Shown piece after piece: positions 8,010-15,256 of a stretch of 41,580 nucleotides of DNA. The stretch spans positions 1 through 41,580 of the forward strand of contig JAPLDH010000041.1 of assembly GCA_026391355.1 (NCBI GenBank), read 5' to 3'. This DNA comes from Bacteroidota bacterium. Lineage in GTDB: Bacteria > Bacteroidota > Bacteroidia > Bacteroidales > FEN-979. Made by a program: the position numbers and the translations under genes. The notes beneath the pieces are model-generated. The model saw only the letters and a program-made list of their open reading frames with translations, was not told where the DNA came from and made no database searches. Within the stretch, counting starts at the first letter, position 1; the number at the start of each line of letters is the position of its first letter.

Positions 8010-8697
8010 AAATTCTGTCTATATAAAGCATTACTTTTTCTTTCCTGTAGGAATCCGGAATTTTACGGGCAAAGTCAATAGACATATCAACAACATGCCT
8101 CCTTGGCAATATCCTGTCAACCAGTTTCAGGGTCAGTGCGTCTTCTGCTGAAAATGTATTTCCTCTTAAAACAAGCTCCATGGCTTTTCCTGTTCCAAGG
8201 ATTTTCACGGCTTGTGCGGTTCCCCCGATACCCGGTATCAGGTTATAGGTGCTTTCAGGTAAGGCAAAAATCGCATCTTCACCACAAAACCTGAAATGAC
8301 TGAATAAAGCCAGTTCCATGCCTGAACCCAAACATGCCCCCCGGATTGCAGCAATGACAGGAATTTCAAGATTACCTATCGATAAAAATGTTTTATTATT
8401 ATGCGCAAGGAATGAGTTGACAGAAACATGCCCTCCTTCTGCACTTTGTTGAGATTCCTCTTTTACAATGGAGAGCAATCCGTCAAGATCAGCGCCTGCA
8501 GAAAAATGCCTTCCTTTCCCACTGATCACCAGCGCTTTTAATCCTTTGTCCCCGCTGATCAGATCAATCGCTTCTCCCAGTTCAGCAAAAAACTCAACCG
8601 TCATTTTATTGGAAGGAGGCTGATCCAACACAAGATGACCGATCTGATCAATCTGTTCGTAAGAGATGGTACGGTACTTTAGCATCTGTTTGATCAT
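8002..8697 (-). CDS. Crotonase / enoyl-CoA hydratase-like protein (ECH-A)
   Basis: A 231-residue crotonase-fold protein. The oxyanion-hole segments HFSAGADL (~63-70) and ACLGSG (~119-124) are present. So are the two Glu positions used by enoyl-CoA hydratases, in GMELAL and LPESTYN, followed by LIPGIGGTAQ. It can therefore be a hydratase/dehydratase rather than an inactive homologue. It is shorter than the usual ~260 residues because the C-terminal helix is trimmed. Its start overlaps the stop of the second crotonase (ATGA), which indicates coupled translation and possibly a heteromeric enzyme. The substrate is probably the chain handled by the adjacent KASIII-like protein. Confidence 0.85.
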   Translation of the reverse strand: MIKQMLKYRTISYEQIDQIGHLVLDQPPSNKMTVEFFAELGEAIDLISGDKGLKALVISGKGRHFSAGADLDGLLSIVKEESQQSAEGGHVSVNSFLAHNNKTFLSIGNLEIPVIAAIRGACLGSGMELALFSHFRFCGEDAIFALPESTYNLIPGIGGTAQAVKILGTGKAMELVLRGNTFSAEDALTLKLVDRILPRRHVVDMSIDFARKIPDSYRKEKVMLYIDRIFG

Positions 8698-9449
8698 TCC
8701 TCGTTGTTGAATCTGCGCTCTGCTTCCTCCACTGCCAATTCACAAAACATCTTCGTCTCTTCCCTCACTGCATCATCAAAGGAGAGGGTCCGGCTATTCC
8801 TGAGTGCCTGCATAACATAATGGATCACTTTCATTGACCGGTCGTCAGTCATTTTATGCAATAATTTAACAGCATACTCCATGGGATCCTCATCCTGGAT
8901 GATGTGATCAACAATCCCACAAGTCAATGCCTCCATTGCATTTATCAGATCCCCTTGCAAAACAAACTGCATGGTTTCCATATTGGAGGTCTGCCGGGCA
9001 AGTTTTACGATACCTCCCAGACCTGGAATCAGCCCTTGGTTGGATTCGGGAAAAGCGAACAAAGACTTTGCGTCACAAACCCTTATGTGGCAAGCCAGTG
9101 CAATCTCCAGCCCGGCCCCGAAACAACAGCCCCTCACCGCAGCAATAACCGGGACATTAAGATTCTCAATAAAGTGAAGCAATTCATTTCCTTTGTCCAT
9201 CCTCGAAAGCAGGGTTTTCCTCTCTTTTGTCATCTCAAATAACGATGCCAGGTCAGCGCCTCCTGAAAAATGCCGTCCGATCCCATGGATAACCATCCCT
9301 TTGATCAGATTTTTCTCAATGAGTGTTTGTAAAAGAGTCACCGGAATGAATTCAGGTTCCTCCAGATAATTTTCGGGAGGATTATTCAATGTAAGAATAC
9401 CAATCGAATCAATCGTTTCCCACTTTACATATTTGGTTATTTCTGCCAT
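8694..9449 (-). CDS. Crotonase / enoyl-CoA hydratase-like protein (ECH-B)
   Basis: A 251-residue crotonase-fold protein, paralogous to its neighbour. It shows HFSGGADL, CCFGAG and both acidic catalytic positions (LEIAL and FPESNQG), then LIPGLGG. The gene overlaps ECH-A by 4 bases. A pair of crotonases beside a thiolase-fold enzyme recalls the ECH1/ECH2 pairs of polyketide beta-branching cassettes, but there the condensing partner is an HMG-CoA-synthase-type protein and here it is KASIII-like. The pair may otherwise supply 2-enoyl and 3-hydroxy thioesters. Confidence 0.85.
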   Translation of the reverse strand: MAEITKYVKWETIDSIGILTLNNPPENYLEEPEFIPVTLLQTLIEKNLIKGMVIHGIGRHFSGGADLASLFEMTKERKTLLSRMDKGNELLHFIENLNVPVIAAVRGCCFGAGLEIALACHIRVCDAKSLFAFPESNQGLIPGLGGIVKLARQTSNMETMQFVLQGDLINAMEALTCGIVDHIIQDEDPMEYAVKLLHKMTDDRSMKVIHYVMQALRNSRTLSFDDAVREETKMFCELAVEEAERRFNNEE

Positions 9450-9482
9450 GCTTATGCGTTAGTTCAGATTAAATACATTCAT

Positions 9483-9875
9483 CTACGACACATATCTTCC
9501 TCTGAACTTCAGAAAAATGAGATCATCTCCTGAAATCAGACTTGTAACATCCCACTCATTTTCATCCTTTCCGGTATATATCAATGAAATATTCAACACA
9601 TGATGGATCCTGGGGTCAATCATGTGTAAAAATTTAATATTATCTGAACAGGTCAATGTCACTTGTTTCCCGATAATTCCGGAAAAAAGTTCCCCTATGA
9701 TCTGGATCTGGCAAACACCCGGCACGACAGGGTTTCCAGGGAAATGACCCTTGTAAATAGGATGTTGTTTGTCCAGTTCAATGGTACACTTGTATTGTTT
9801 TCCACCTTTGTTTTCACCGGTTACAGGTCCGGTATCATCAGTGGAAAGAATAGTATAAAATTTGTTTATCAGCAC
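9483..9875 (-). CDS. FabZ/FabA-like hotdog protein with Gln at the catalytic Glu position
   Basis: A 130-residue single-hotdog protein with the motif GHFPGNPVVPGVCQIQ. H44 matches the catalytic His of FabZ. The residue 14 places later, Glu in FabZ, is Q58 here. Related Bacteroidota proteins in pigment clusters are annotated as 3-hydroxyacyl-ACP dehydratases, and several as I recall have a non-Glu residue here, so this may be a family trait rather than damage. Expected role: dehydration of 3-hydroxyacyl-ACP during polyene formation, or binding without catalysis. It follows the crotonase pair on the same strand after 33 bases. Confidence 0.75.
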   Translation of the reverse strand: MLINKFYTILSTDDTGPVTGENKGGKQYKCTIELDKQHPIYKGHFPGNPVVPGVCQIQIIGELFSGIIGKQVTLTCSDNIKFLHMIDPRIHHVLNISLIYTGKDENEWDVTSLISGDDLIFLKFRGRYVS

Positions 9876-9951
9876 ATTATGTGAATGAAGGGGATAATTT
9901 CACCGGGAGTAAAATTAATAAAAAAAGGAAAGCATATCACATCTATCAGGT

Positions 9952-10587
9952 TTAGTCGCTGAGCAGCAACAAGTTAATATGAAGTTTCTGGGTTGGATTG
10001 TAAATACTGATCTGGTTTGGCAGGCCTTCCCGGGTATGGGTGACGGAGAGGAGAGTTTTGGATAAAATGCTCCGGTGCGTGGTGATTCCGGTTATCTTTT
10101 TTGTTTTTGTATCAACAATAAAAATAAAGGTTCCATGCCCGTTCCTCACCAGGTATTTCTCCGTCTCCGGGATCTTTGATCTCAGAATACTGACCTTTTT
10201 TATATTGTGGTTCTGAAACAGGATCATCCTGAAATCCTTTTCCAGAAGGGTTAATAATGCCCGTTTATTCATCGATGGAAAGATGCTGTGAACAATAAAC
10301 CGGTCATCAGTAAATTCAAGATCAAAGAACTGCATTCCCATCTCATTCGTGAAGACCATTCTGACAGAACTGGTGGTGGTCTGTTTTACGATTAATAAAC
10401 CCGTGAGATGATATTTCGAGATATCAAATGTCATCTTGAATAAACCCTTACCGAAATCAGGCGGAAATAGCGGTAGCCAGAATTGGGAATAGGATTCCGC
10501 AGGAATGTCAGCATGCTGTTGAGCCTGACATTCATGGGTTCTGCAACATACTATAAACAAAAGACTAATTAAAACTGAATTTTTCAT
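9952..10587 (-). CDS. Putative exported lipoprotein of the pigment cluster
   Basis: A 211-residue protein with a hydrophobic N-terminus ending in cysteines (FIVCCRTHEC, residues 12-21), suggesting a lipoprotein or a cleaved signal. The remainder is rich in beta-strands and has no catalytic motif that I recognise. It overlaps the LolA-like gene by 23 bases. Aryl polyene clusters usually pair a LolA-like carrier with a small outer-membrane lipoprotein (DUF3261 type), and this gene occupies that place. The role in receiving or anchoring the lipid product at the outer membrane is inferred from position. Confidence 0.6.
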   Translation of the reverse strand: MKNSVLISLLFIVCCRTHECQAQQHADIPAESYSQFWLPLFPPDFGKGLFKMTFDISKYHLTGLLIVKQTTTSSVRMVFTNEMGMQFFDLEFTDDRFIVHSIFPSMNKRALLTLLEKDFRMILFQNHNIKKVSILRSKIPETEKYLVRNGHGTFIFIVDTKTKKITGITTHRSILSKTLLSVTHTREGLPNQISIYNPTQKLHINLLLLSD

Positions 10588-11248
10588 CCGGTATCGGGTC
10601 GTTCACCTTTTTATCTGTAAAATCGATCATCGTGTAGTCGCCCGAAGATTCATGCATCTCCAGCCTGGTTACAGTGTAATCCGACTTACTGAAGTAAATC
10701 CATATCTCTTTCAGTAATTCCTTTAAACCAGGCATCAGGGGAAATACTTTTACGAGAAAATTTGTATTGTTCTCAAAATATTGGGACTTGAAATTTTTCT
10801 CATCGGCCAGGAGCGTTCCCTGCACACACCCGATCATGATCCGGTTGATCTCGCCAAACATTTTATTCGAGTTTACATCGAGTGTGGCTTTTTTACTTTC
10901 ATCCTGTATTAATATTTTATCATTTCTGAAAATGATGAGATAAGAGAAGGGTTGCAGATATTCCCACCGAAGATTCTTTTCTTTCTTAAAATAAAAATGG
11001 CCTTTGGATATGATCTTCTCTGACAGAACACTCAGGTTTTTCTCCTGGATAAAATTACTTGAGATGGTGGTGATCTTTTTGGATTCGACCGACAACTTCA
11101 GTTTGAATGAAGAGGGATCCTTAACATCGGAAAATTTTGTCTGACCGGAAAGAATAAGTGGTACATTGATCATGAGGATCATGATTATCCCGTGTATCTG
11201 CCGGCAAATGATCGTAACGCTATTCCGGTTGTTTTTCGTGTCATGCAT
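10565..11248 (-). CDS. LolA-like periplasmic lipoprotein/lipid carrier
   Basis: A 227-residue protein with an N-terminal hydrophobic segment (~19-35), then the LolA-like pattern SNFIQEKNLSVLSEKIISKG, KNLRWEYLQPF and IFRNDKILI. LolA homologues in aryl polyene and flexirubin clusters are thought to move the lipid-like product across the periplasm. The gene lies between the putative lipoprotein and the deacetylase and overlaps both by a few bases, so the three are one translational unit. The first ~15 residues may not be translated; a later start inside the hydrophobic segment is possible. Confidence 0.75.
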   Translation of the reverse strand: MHDTKNNRNSVTIICRQIHGIIMILMINVPLILSGQTKFSDVKDPSSFKLKLSVESKKITTISSNFIQEKNLSVLSEKIISKGHFYFKKEKNLRWEYLQPFSYLIIFRNDKILIQDESKKATLDVNSNKMFGEINRIMIGCVQGTLLADEKNFKSQYFENNTNFLVKVFPLMPGLKELLKEIWIYFSKSDYTVTRLEMHESSGDYTMIDFTDKKVNDPIPDEKFSFN

Positions 11249-12014
11249 AGGGTTGAATATTCAGTAATTCATCGGGCCTTACTACACTAAAACCATTATT
11301 ATCAAGGTGCTGCAGCAGTTTTATCAAAACTCCGGCGCTTTGGGCACAGGAGTCATGAAGAAGCAAAATGTCACCGGGTCTGAGCTTTCTGATCAGCCGG
11401 TTCAGGATCTTTTCTTCGTTTTTTGAAGAGGTATCCCAGGCCCTGTTACTGAACCCGATTATACGGTAGTCAGATGAACGTATGGCTTTTTTAACCATGG
11501 GATTGATTACGCCATAAGGGGGACGAAACAACAGTGGTCTCTTACCGGTTATCTTCATTATGTCCTGATCTGACTTAGCCAGCTCGTATTTCATCTTCCT
11601 GGGTGAAAAGAAGTCAAACCAGTTGGAATGTGTGTAGCTGTGATTCCCTATAAGATGCCCTTCCGCATCCATCCTCTTTATGATCTCTTCATTGTTTTTA
11701 ATCTTTCTGCCAATGATAAAAAAGGCAACCTGTGCCTTGTTGTGAAGAATATCGAGGATCAATGGTGTAATTTCAGGATGCGGGCCGTCGTCAAAAGTAA
11801 TGGCGATTTTCTTCTCGGTTGTTTCAGCATTGCACAACACTTTCATATGAAACCCGCTCCGGATAAAAAAGGAAAACACGACAGAAATGGTCAGGTAAAC
11901 CAGGATCAGCAGGAGATAAAATACAAAGTTTACCGGGTAAATAAAAATTGAAACCATGTTCAGCAGGAACAGGATGATAAAAAAGGATATGGTAGCCGAC
12001 CTGAAAGTGAACAT
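11241..12014 (-). CDS. Membrane-anchored NodB-type polysaccharide deacetylase
   Basis: A 257-residue protein with two N-terminal transmembrane helices (~8-28 and ~29-50) and a NodB domain. It has the TFDDGP motif (D75, D76) and the metal-binding HSYTH (H125, H129), with a RPPYG motif further on and LLHDS near the end, so all standard metal and catalytic positions look intact. The family removes acyl groups from N-acetyl sugars. A deacetylase of this type is a regular but unexplained member of flexirubin clusters. It starts immediately after the chain-length-factor gene, with no gap. It probably acts on the outer face of the inner membrane. Confidence 0.85.
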   Translation of the reverse strand: MFTFRSATISFFIILFLLNMVSIFIYPVNFVFYLLLILVYLTISVVFSFFIRSGFHMKVLCNAETTEKKIAITFDDGPHPEITPLILDILHNKAQVAFFIIGRKIKNNEEIIKRMDAEGHLIGNHSYTHSNWFDFFSPRKMKYELAKSDQDIMKITGKRPLLFRPPYGVINPMVKKAIRSSDYRIIGFSNRAWDTSSKNEEKILNRLIRKLRPGDILLLHDSCAQSAGVLIKLLQHLDNNGFSVVRPDELLNIQPYA

Positions 12015-13082
12015 CTATACCTTACTGATAAGCATTAGGGAATGATCGATATTACGGTAATGGTTATAGACCAGGATATTTTTAACAGGTTTTTGAGAGC
12101 TCCCTTGTGAAGAAACCACTTCTGGAATGTGCTGCTCCTTCATGATCCTGCAGCTTAGCCAGAGTGCAAAGGCGGTTGCAGTAAGATATTCGCCGCAAAG
12201 ATGTTTAAAAAAGCCTTTTTGTATGTTTTTTAATAATCCGGATGAAAGGTCATGATAAGGTTTATCCTGAACCGGATCACCATTTAATCCAAGAATTACC
12301 AGGTCCAGTTCCTTGATAGGTGTACCGGCCTGCTGAAGGAATGACGTTATCCGTGCTTCGATCTCTCCGTTATCCTGTGGTTTATAAAAAGTATCCAAAC
12401 CATGCAGCCACGCATAACTGTGAATATTTTTTTCCTGTGATAACAGGAAGAATGCCGCACCTTCACCTGCAATGCTGCCACGGGTGGTATCAGAAAAAAG
12501 ATCAAGGTTATTGACAGGTTTTCTTTTCCAGTGTCCCAATCTTTCCATGATGGTAAAAGAATTGGCGGTCAGTTCATCCATTCCTCCCACCAGAACATTC
12601 CGGGAATCACCCAACTTCAACCGGATCATAGCGTCTGTCAGGGCGCTTTCGAAGGAGATCCCCCTGTTTACATAGGTGAAATTGTAGTTGTGACATTTCA
12701 ACAGCAGTGCAATCTGCGCACCGACTGTATTATGGGTTGATTGGATGAATGGGGTAGGAGTGAGGAATTCTTCGTTGTTGCGGATCATGTTGGAAAGAAA
12801 TTTTTCGGTATCCTCAATGCATCCCAGACCTGTCCCTGTAATGATGGCATCCGGCATTTCAACGGCGGCATCCTGCAGGCATATCTTTGAAGCAGCGATC
12901 CCCATTTTGATGATCCGGCTCATCCTTCTTACAAGGTCGCCGCTGATATACTCCTTGTAATTCGGATCGGCACACCTGAGCTGTTTCGTTTCGAGGTTTG
13001 TCAACTCATTCAGGAAGTGACCGTTGTCAAAGGTTTTCTGTGGTGAAATGTTTCCCAGGCCATTTATGTATATATTCTTCAT
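12015..13082 (-). CDS. Ketosynthase-like chain-length factor (CLF1)
   Basis: A 355-residue KS homologue (Ketoacyl-synt_2 type). The nucleophile elbow reads YVNRGISFESA, so the catalytic Cys is absent and the protein cannot condense alone. Such proteins pair with an active KS and set chain length. Its partner is probably KS2, 169 bases upstream. I choose ATG 13082, preceded by AGGA, instead of an upstream GTG at 13112. CLF2 (24868-25929) is a clear paralogue with the same layout (INGLG.ISPQKT start, ATGxGSxED-like GTGLG loop). Its last codon abuts the deacetylase gene. Confidence 0.8.
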   Translation of the reverse strand: MKNIYINGLGNISPQKTFDNGHFLNELTNLETKQLRCADPNYKEYISGDLVRRMSRIIKMGIAASKICLQDAAVEMPDAIITGTGLGCIEDTEKFLSNMIRNNEEFLTPTPFIQSTHNTVGAQIALLLKCHNYNFTYVNRGISFESALTDAMIRLKLGDSRNVLVGGMDELTANSFTIMERLGHWKRKPVNNLDLFSDTTRGSIAGEGAAFFLLSQEKNIHSYAWLHGLDTFYKPQDNGEIEARITSFLQQAGTPIKELDLVILGLNGDPVQDKPYHDLSSGLLKNIQKGFFKHLCGEYLTATAFALWLSCRIMKEQHIPEVVSSQGSSQKPVKNILVYNHYRNIDHSLMLISKV

Positions 13083-13110
13083 CTTATCCTGCAAATGATT
13101 TAATAAACTC

Positions 13111-13220
13111 ACCCCCTGACCCCCTCTCTTTGAAGGAATGAGAGGGGGAAGTTGAAGGTTTGTTTTGTTGAAGGTTTGTTTTGAGGCTGCACCCCTTCTC
13201 TTTTTTTTAAAGAGAAGGGG
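13111..13220. repeat. Intergenic hairpin/tandem repeat block between CLF1 and KS2
   Basis: Three structures are packed here. A 9-bp stem ccccctctc (13120-13128) pairs with gagaggggg (13140-13148). A perfect 16-bp tandem duplication, gttgaaggtttgtttt, follows at 13151-13166 and 13167-13182. A perfect 12-bp stem ccccttctcttt (13192-13203) pairs with aaagagaagggg (13209-13220) across a TTTTT loop. No T run follows on the minus strand, so this is not a standard terminator. It resembles dispersed C/T-rich repeat elements and may mark a past insertion. Confidence 0.7.
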
Positions 13221-13251
13221 ATGGGGGATGAGTTTATTGCCATAATAATTA

Positions 13252-14454
13252 TCATTGTCCCGAAAATATCAGGGTTGAGTTATTTCCTCCGAACCCGAAT
13301 GAGTTTGATAAAACATGCTTAACTTTTTCATTTCTTCTTAGTTTCCTGACCGGCTGAATTTTCAACTCTTTCATGGGTGCAGAAAAATTCAGGTTCGGAT
13401 AGATCAATCCATGTTGGATCGCAAGAACCGAAAACACGGCTTCAACCCCACCTGCAGCGCCCAGCGTATGTCCTGTAAAGGATTTGGTTGAACTGAACAG
13501 GGGAACATGGTCGAAAACCCGTTCCAGGGCTATCCCTTCAGAGAGGTCATTGTTTTGGGTGCCGGTTCCATGCACATTGATATAATCGATCTGATCGGGG
13601 TTAAGTTTACTCATGGCAATTGCACCATTCATGGCCAGCCATGCGCCCGTTCCGTCAGGAGAAGAAGCCGTTTGGTGAAAGGCATCATTTGCGTTGGCAT
13701 ATCCGGTCAGCTCACAAAGAACAGGTTTATTCTCCCCTTTTACAATATCTTCTGATTCAAGGACGAGGAAGGCAGCGCCCTCTCCAAGCGTAAGTCCATT
13801 ACGGTTTTCATCGAAAGGCCGGCAATGGTTCTTATCAAGGATCATCAGGGTATTGAACCCGTTCAGGGTAAATCTGGTAACCGAATCCGTCCCTCCTGCA
13901 ACAACCCGTTCCAGCATCCCCGCTTTGATCATCTGGGCGCCAAGCATTATGGCGTTTGCAGAGGATGAACAGGCCGTACTGATCGTGGTTATAAAATCCC
14001 TGATGCCGGCATGATCAGCAATACGGTAAGTACTGTCACCGCAATCATGGTTCACGACATCGATCATCCGTCCTTTGCGGTTGTCCATGACGAATTGCTC
14101 ATAGAACCGTTCACTGTGATCCATTCCACCGACTGTCGTTGCAGAGATCAGACCGGTCCGGCAGGCCTTAACATCCTTGATCCCGGCTGATTCCAGCGCT
14201 TCCCTTGCAGCGATCATTCCAAGCAATGCAGTACGTGTAAAATTCGTACGACCGGACTGGTCGACAAGGTCAAGCAACGCTTCGTTGGTTTTTTTTACCT
14301 CCGCCAAAGGGAATTTTCCTTTGAGAGAAGTGTTTATCAGGGTTATAGTACCGATACCGGTTTTTTCAGACAAGAGGGAAGTCAAGGTCTCCCCGACATT
14401 ATTTCCAATAGCAGAAATGATCCCGATCCCGGTGATAAATACCCTTTTTGACAT
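13252..14454 (-). CDS. Beta-ketoacyl-ACP synthase, aryl polyene type (KS2)
   Basis: A 400-residue KS with an intact triad: C162 in STACSSSAN, H295 in NVHGTGT and H329 in SFTGHTLGAAGG. It ends NSFGFGGNNSTLIF. Like KS3 it has the ATTVGGMD loop and the SSPDGTGA segment, and I estimate the two proteins to be around 60% identical by eye. It is followed by CLF1, forming a KS/CLF pair as in type II polyketide and aryl polyene systems. It is the first biosynthetic gene left of the restriction island and probably has its own promoter (TACCTTTG at 14501-14508). Confidence 0.9.
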   Translation of the reverse strand: MSKRVFITGIGIISAIGNNVGETLTSLLSEKTGIGTITLINTSLKGKFPLAEVKKTNEALLDLVDQSGRTNFTRTALLGMIAAREALESAGIKDVKACRTGLISATTVGGMDHSERFYEQFVMDNRKGRMIDVVNHDCGDSTYRIADHAGIRDFITTISTACSSSANAIMLGAQMIKAGMLERVVAGGTDSVTRFTLNGFNTLMILDKNHCRPFDENRNGLTLGEGAAFLVLESEDIVKGENKPVLCELTGYANANDAFHQTASSPDGTGAWLAMNGAIAMSKLNPDQIDYINVHGTGTQNNDLSEGIALERVFDHVPLFSSTKSFTGHTLGAAGGVEAVFSVLAIQHGLIYPNLNFSAPMKELKIQPVRKLRRNEKVKHVLSNSFGFGGNNSTLIFSGQ

Positions 14455-14500
14455 CAGTAACAGGTTGTTGTAAAGTTAATGCGGTGTTCTGAATGGTTTG

Positions 14501-14508
14501 CAAAGGTA
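14501..14508 (-). promoter_or_regulatory. Candidate -7 box (TACCTTTG) for KS2 and downstream genes
   Basis: On the minus strand TACCTTTG fits TAnnTTTG and would give a leader of about 40 bases before the KS2 ATG. A TTTTTG lies 27 bases further upstream, somewhat too far for an ideal -33 element. If real, it restores transcription of the left cluster half cut off by the restriction island. Confidence 0.4.
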
Positions 14509-14541
14509 AGAGTTATTTGAAAATAATAATTTTATCAAAAA

Positions 14542-14640
14542 TGTGTGACCTTTTGTATGCAAGGACGATTAATGCAGTAAATTTGTAACACCGGAAAAGA
14601 TGAAAACATTTGTAACCATATTGTGGATGATGATGCTTTT
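14542..14640 (+). repeat. Direct repeat DR-L (left border of the island)
   Basis: About 99 bases, from tgtgtgacc through the first ~14 codons of the coiled-coil gene, match 24721-24819 at roughly 90% in the same orientation. The main differences are an 8-base block (14556-14563 region), one base before the ATG and one in the fifth codon. The two copies bracket the complete restriction-modification island. Confidence 0.8.
14551..14585 (+). promoter_or_regulatory. Candidate promoter of the coiled-coil gene
   Basis: TTTTG (14551-14555) and TAAATTTG (14578-14585) fit the Bacteroidota -33/-7 consensus with a 22-base spacer, slightly long. Both boxes are kept in the right-hand repeat, while the spacer next to TTTTG is the least conserved part. 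The leader would be about 10 bases. Confidence 0.45.
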
Positions 14641-15049
14641 GCAACCTTTGTTCTTGAGAGCAGAAGGAAAAGAAGTTCCATTTACACTTGATGACAGGGA
14701 CCGTCTTATAAGAACTGAACAAAAAGTTGAATCGATGCGGAATGAAATGAACATGCGGTTTGAATCGGTAGATAAAAGATTTGAATCGGTAGATAAAAGA
14801 TTTGATGCAATTGATAAGAGATTTGATGCAATTGATAAGAGATTTGATCAGCTTTTTAGTTTTCTCTGGGCCATCATCGGAACATTTACATCCATCGTCA
14901 TTAGTTTGATCGGATTTGCATTTTGGGATCGAAAACTGGCTGTCCGTCCTGTGAAAATAGAACAGGATAAAATCCTTCATGTGCTCCAGGATTATGCAAA
15001 ACAACAACCGAGATTGTCGGAGATCCTGAAGAATGCAGGGCTTTTGTGA
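14600..15049 (+). CDS. Small membrane protein with heptad coiled-coil repeats
   Basis: A 149-residue protein and the only complete plus-strand gene. It has a signal or anchor helix (1-21), a charged helix, then heptads of the form RFESVDK/RFDAIDK (about residues 53-86; 21-bp DNA repeats), one transmembrane helix (~89-108) and a cytoplasmic-type tail. The heptads predict a parallel coiled coil and resemble Bdr-like repeat proteins. Repeat number could vary by slippage. A broken relative lies at 24780-24858, so this is one of a gene family. It stands divergently from KS2 and borders the restriction island. Function unknown. Confidence 0.75.
   Translation: MKTFVTILWMMMLLQPLFLRAEGKEVPFTLDDRDRLIRTEQKVESMRNEMNMRFESVDKRFESVDKRFDAIDKRFDAIDKRFDQLFSFLWAIIGTFTSIVISLIGFAFWDRKLAVRPVKIEQDKILHVLQDYAKQQPRLSEILKNAGLL
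14757..14857 (+). repeat. 21-bp in-frame tandem repeats (heptad coding)
   Basis: Units of the type 'agatttgaatcggtagataa' (two copies) and 'agatttgatgcaattgataag' (two copies, then a partial one) run in frame within the coiled-coil gene. Each unit encodes seven residues, so changes in copy number keep the frame and the coiled-coil register. Confidence 0.75.
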
Positions 15050-15256
15050 TTAGGGGATTGACTAAAAAGCCTTTTTTGTCAGTATCCTTTAGCGACAGTC
15101 ATCAGTTGTGGTAAGGAAACCGGAATCTACATTCATTGAACTCCTTTAGCTTCCCATCAATAAAATTCTGTGAGTAATTGTTGTTCCTTTTTTTATATGA
15201 TCTTTTGTACAAAAATTTCGTTTTTACGTTATATGTGCCTGCAAATTGTGTTGTCT

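Noticed and set aside
6861-9449. A classical HMG-CoA-synthase beta-branching cassette
   Set aside because: The condensing enzyme has the KASIII-type elbow and C-terminal motifs, not those of HMG-CoA synthase, and no dedicated decarboxylating KS with donor ACP is adjacent.
13192-13220. Intrinsic terminator after KS2
   Set aside because: The hairpin is strong but the minus strand has no T run after it; the T run is in the loop, and CLF1 downstream is probably cotranscribed.
14757-14857. Regular repeats that could suggest a CRISPR array
   Set aside because: The 21-bp units are contiguous without spacers and encode in-frame heptads of a protein.
15060-15085. Terminator of the coiled-coil gene (gactaaaaagccttttttgtc)
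   Set aside because: The stem is A/T-rich and imperfect, with no clear T tract after it; evidence is too weak for a feature.
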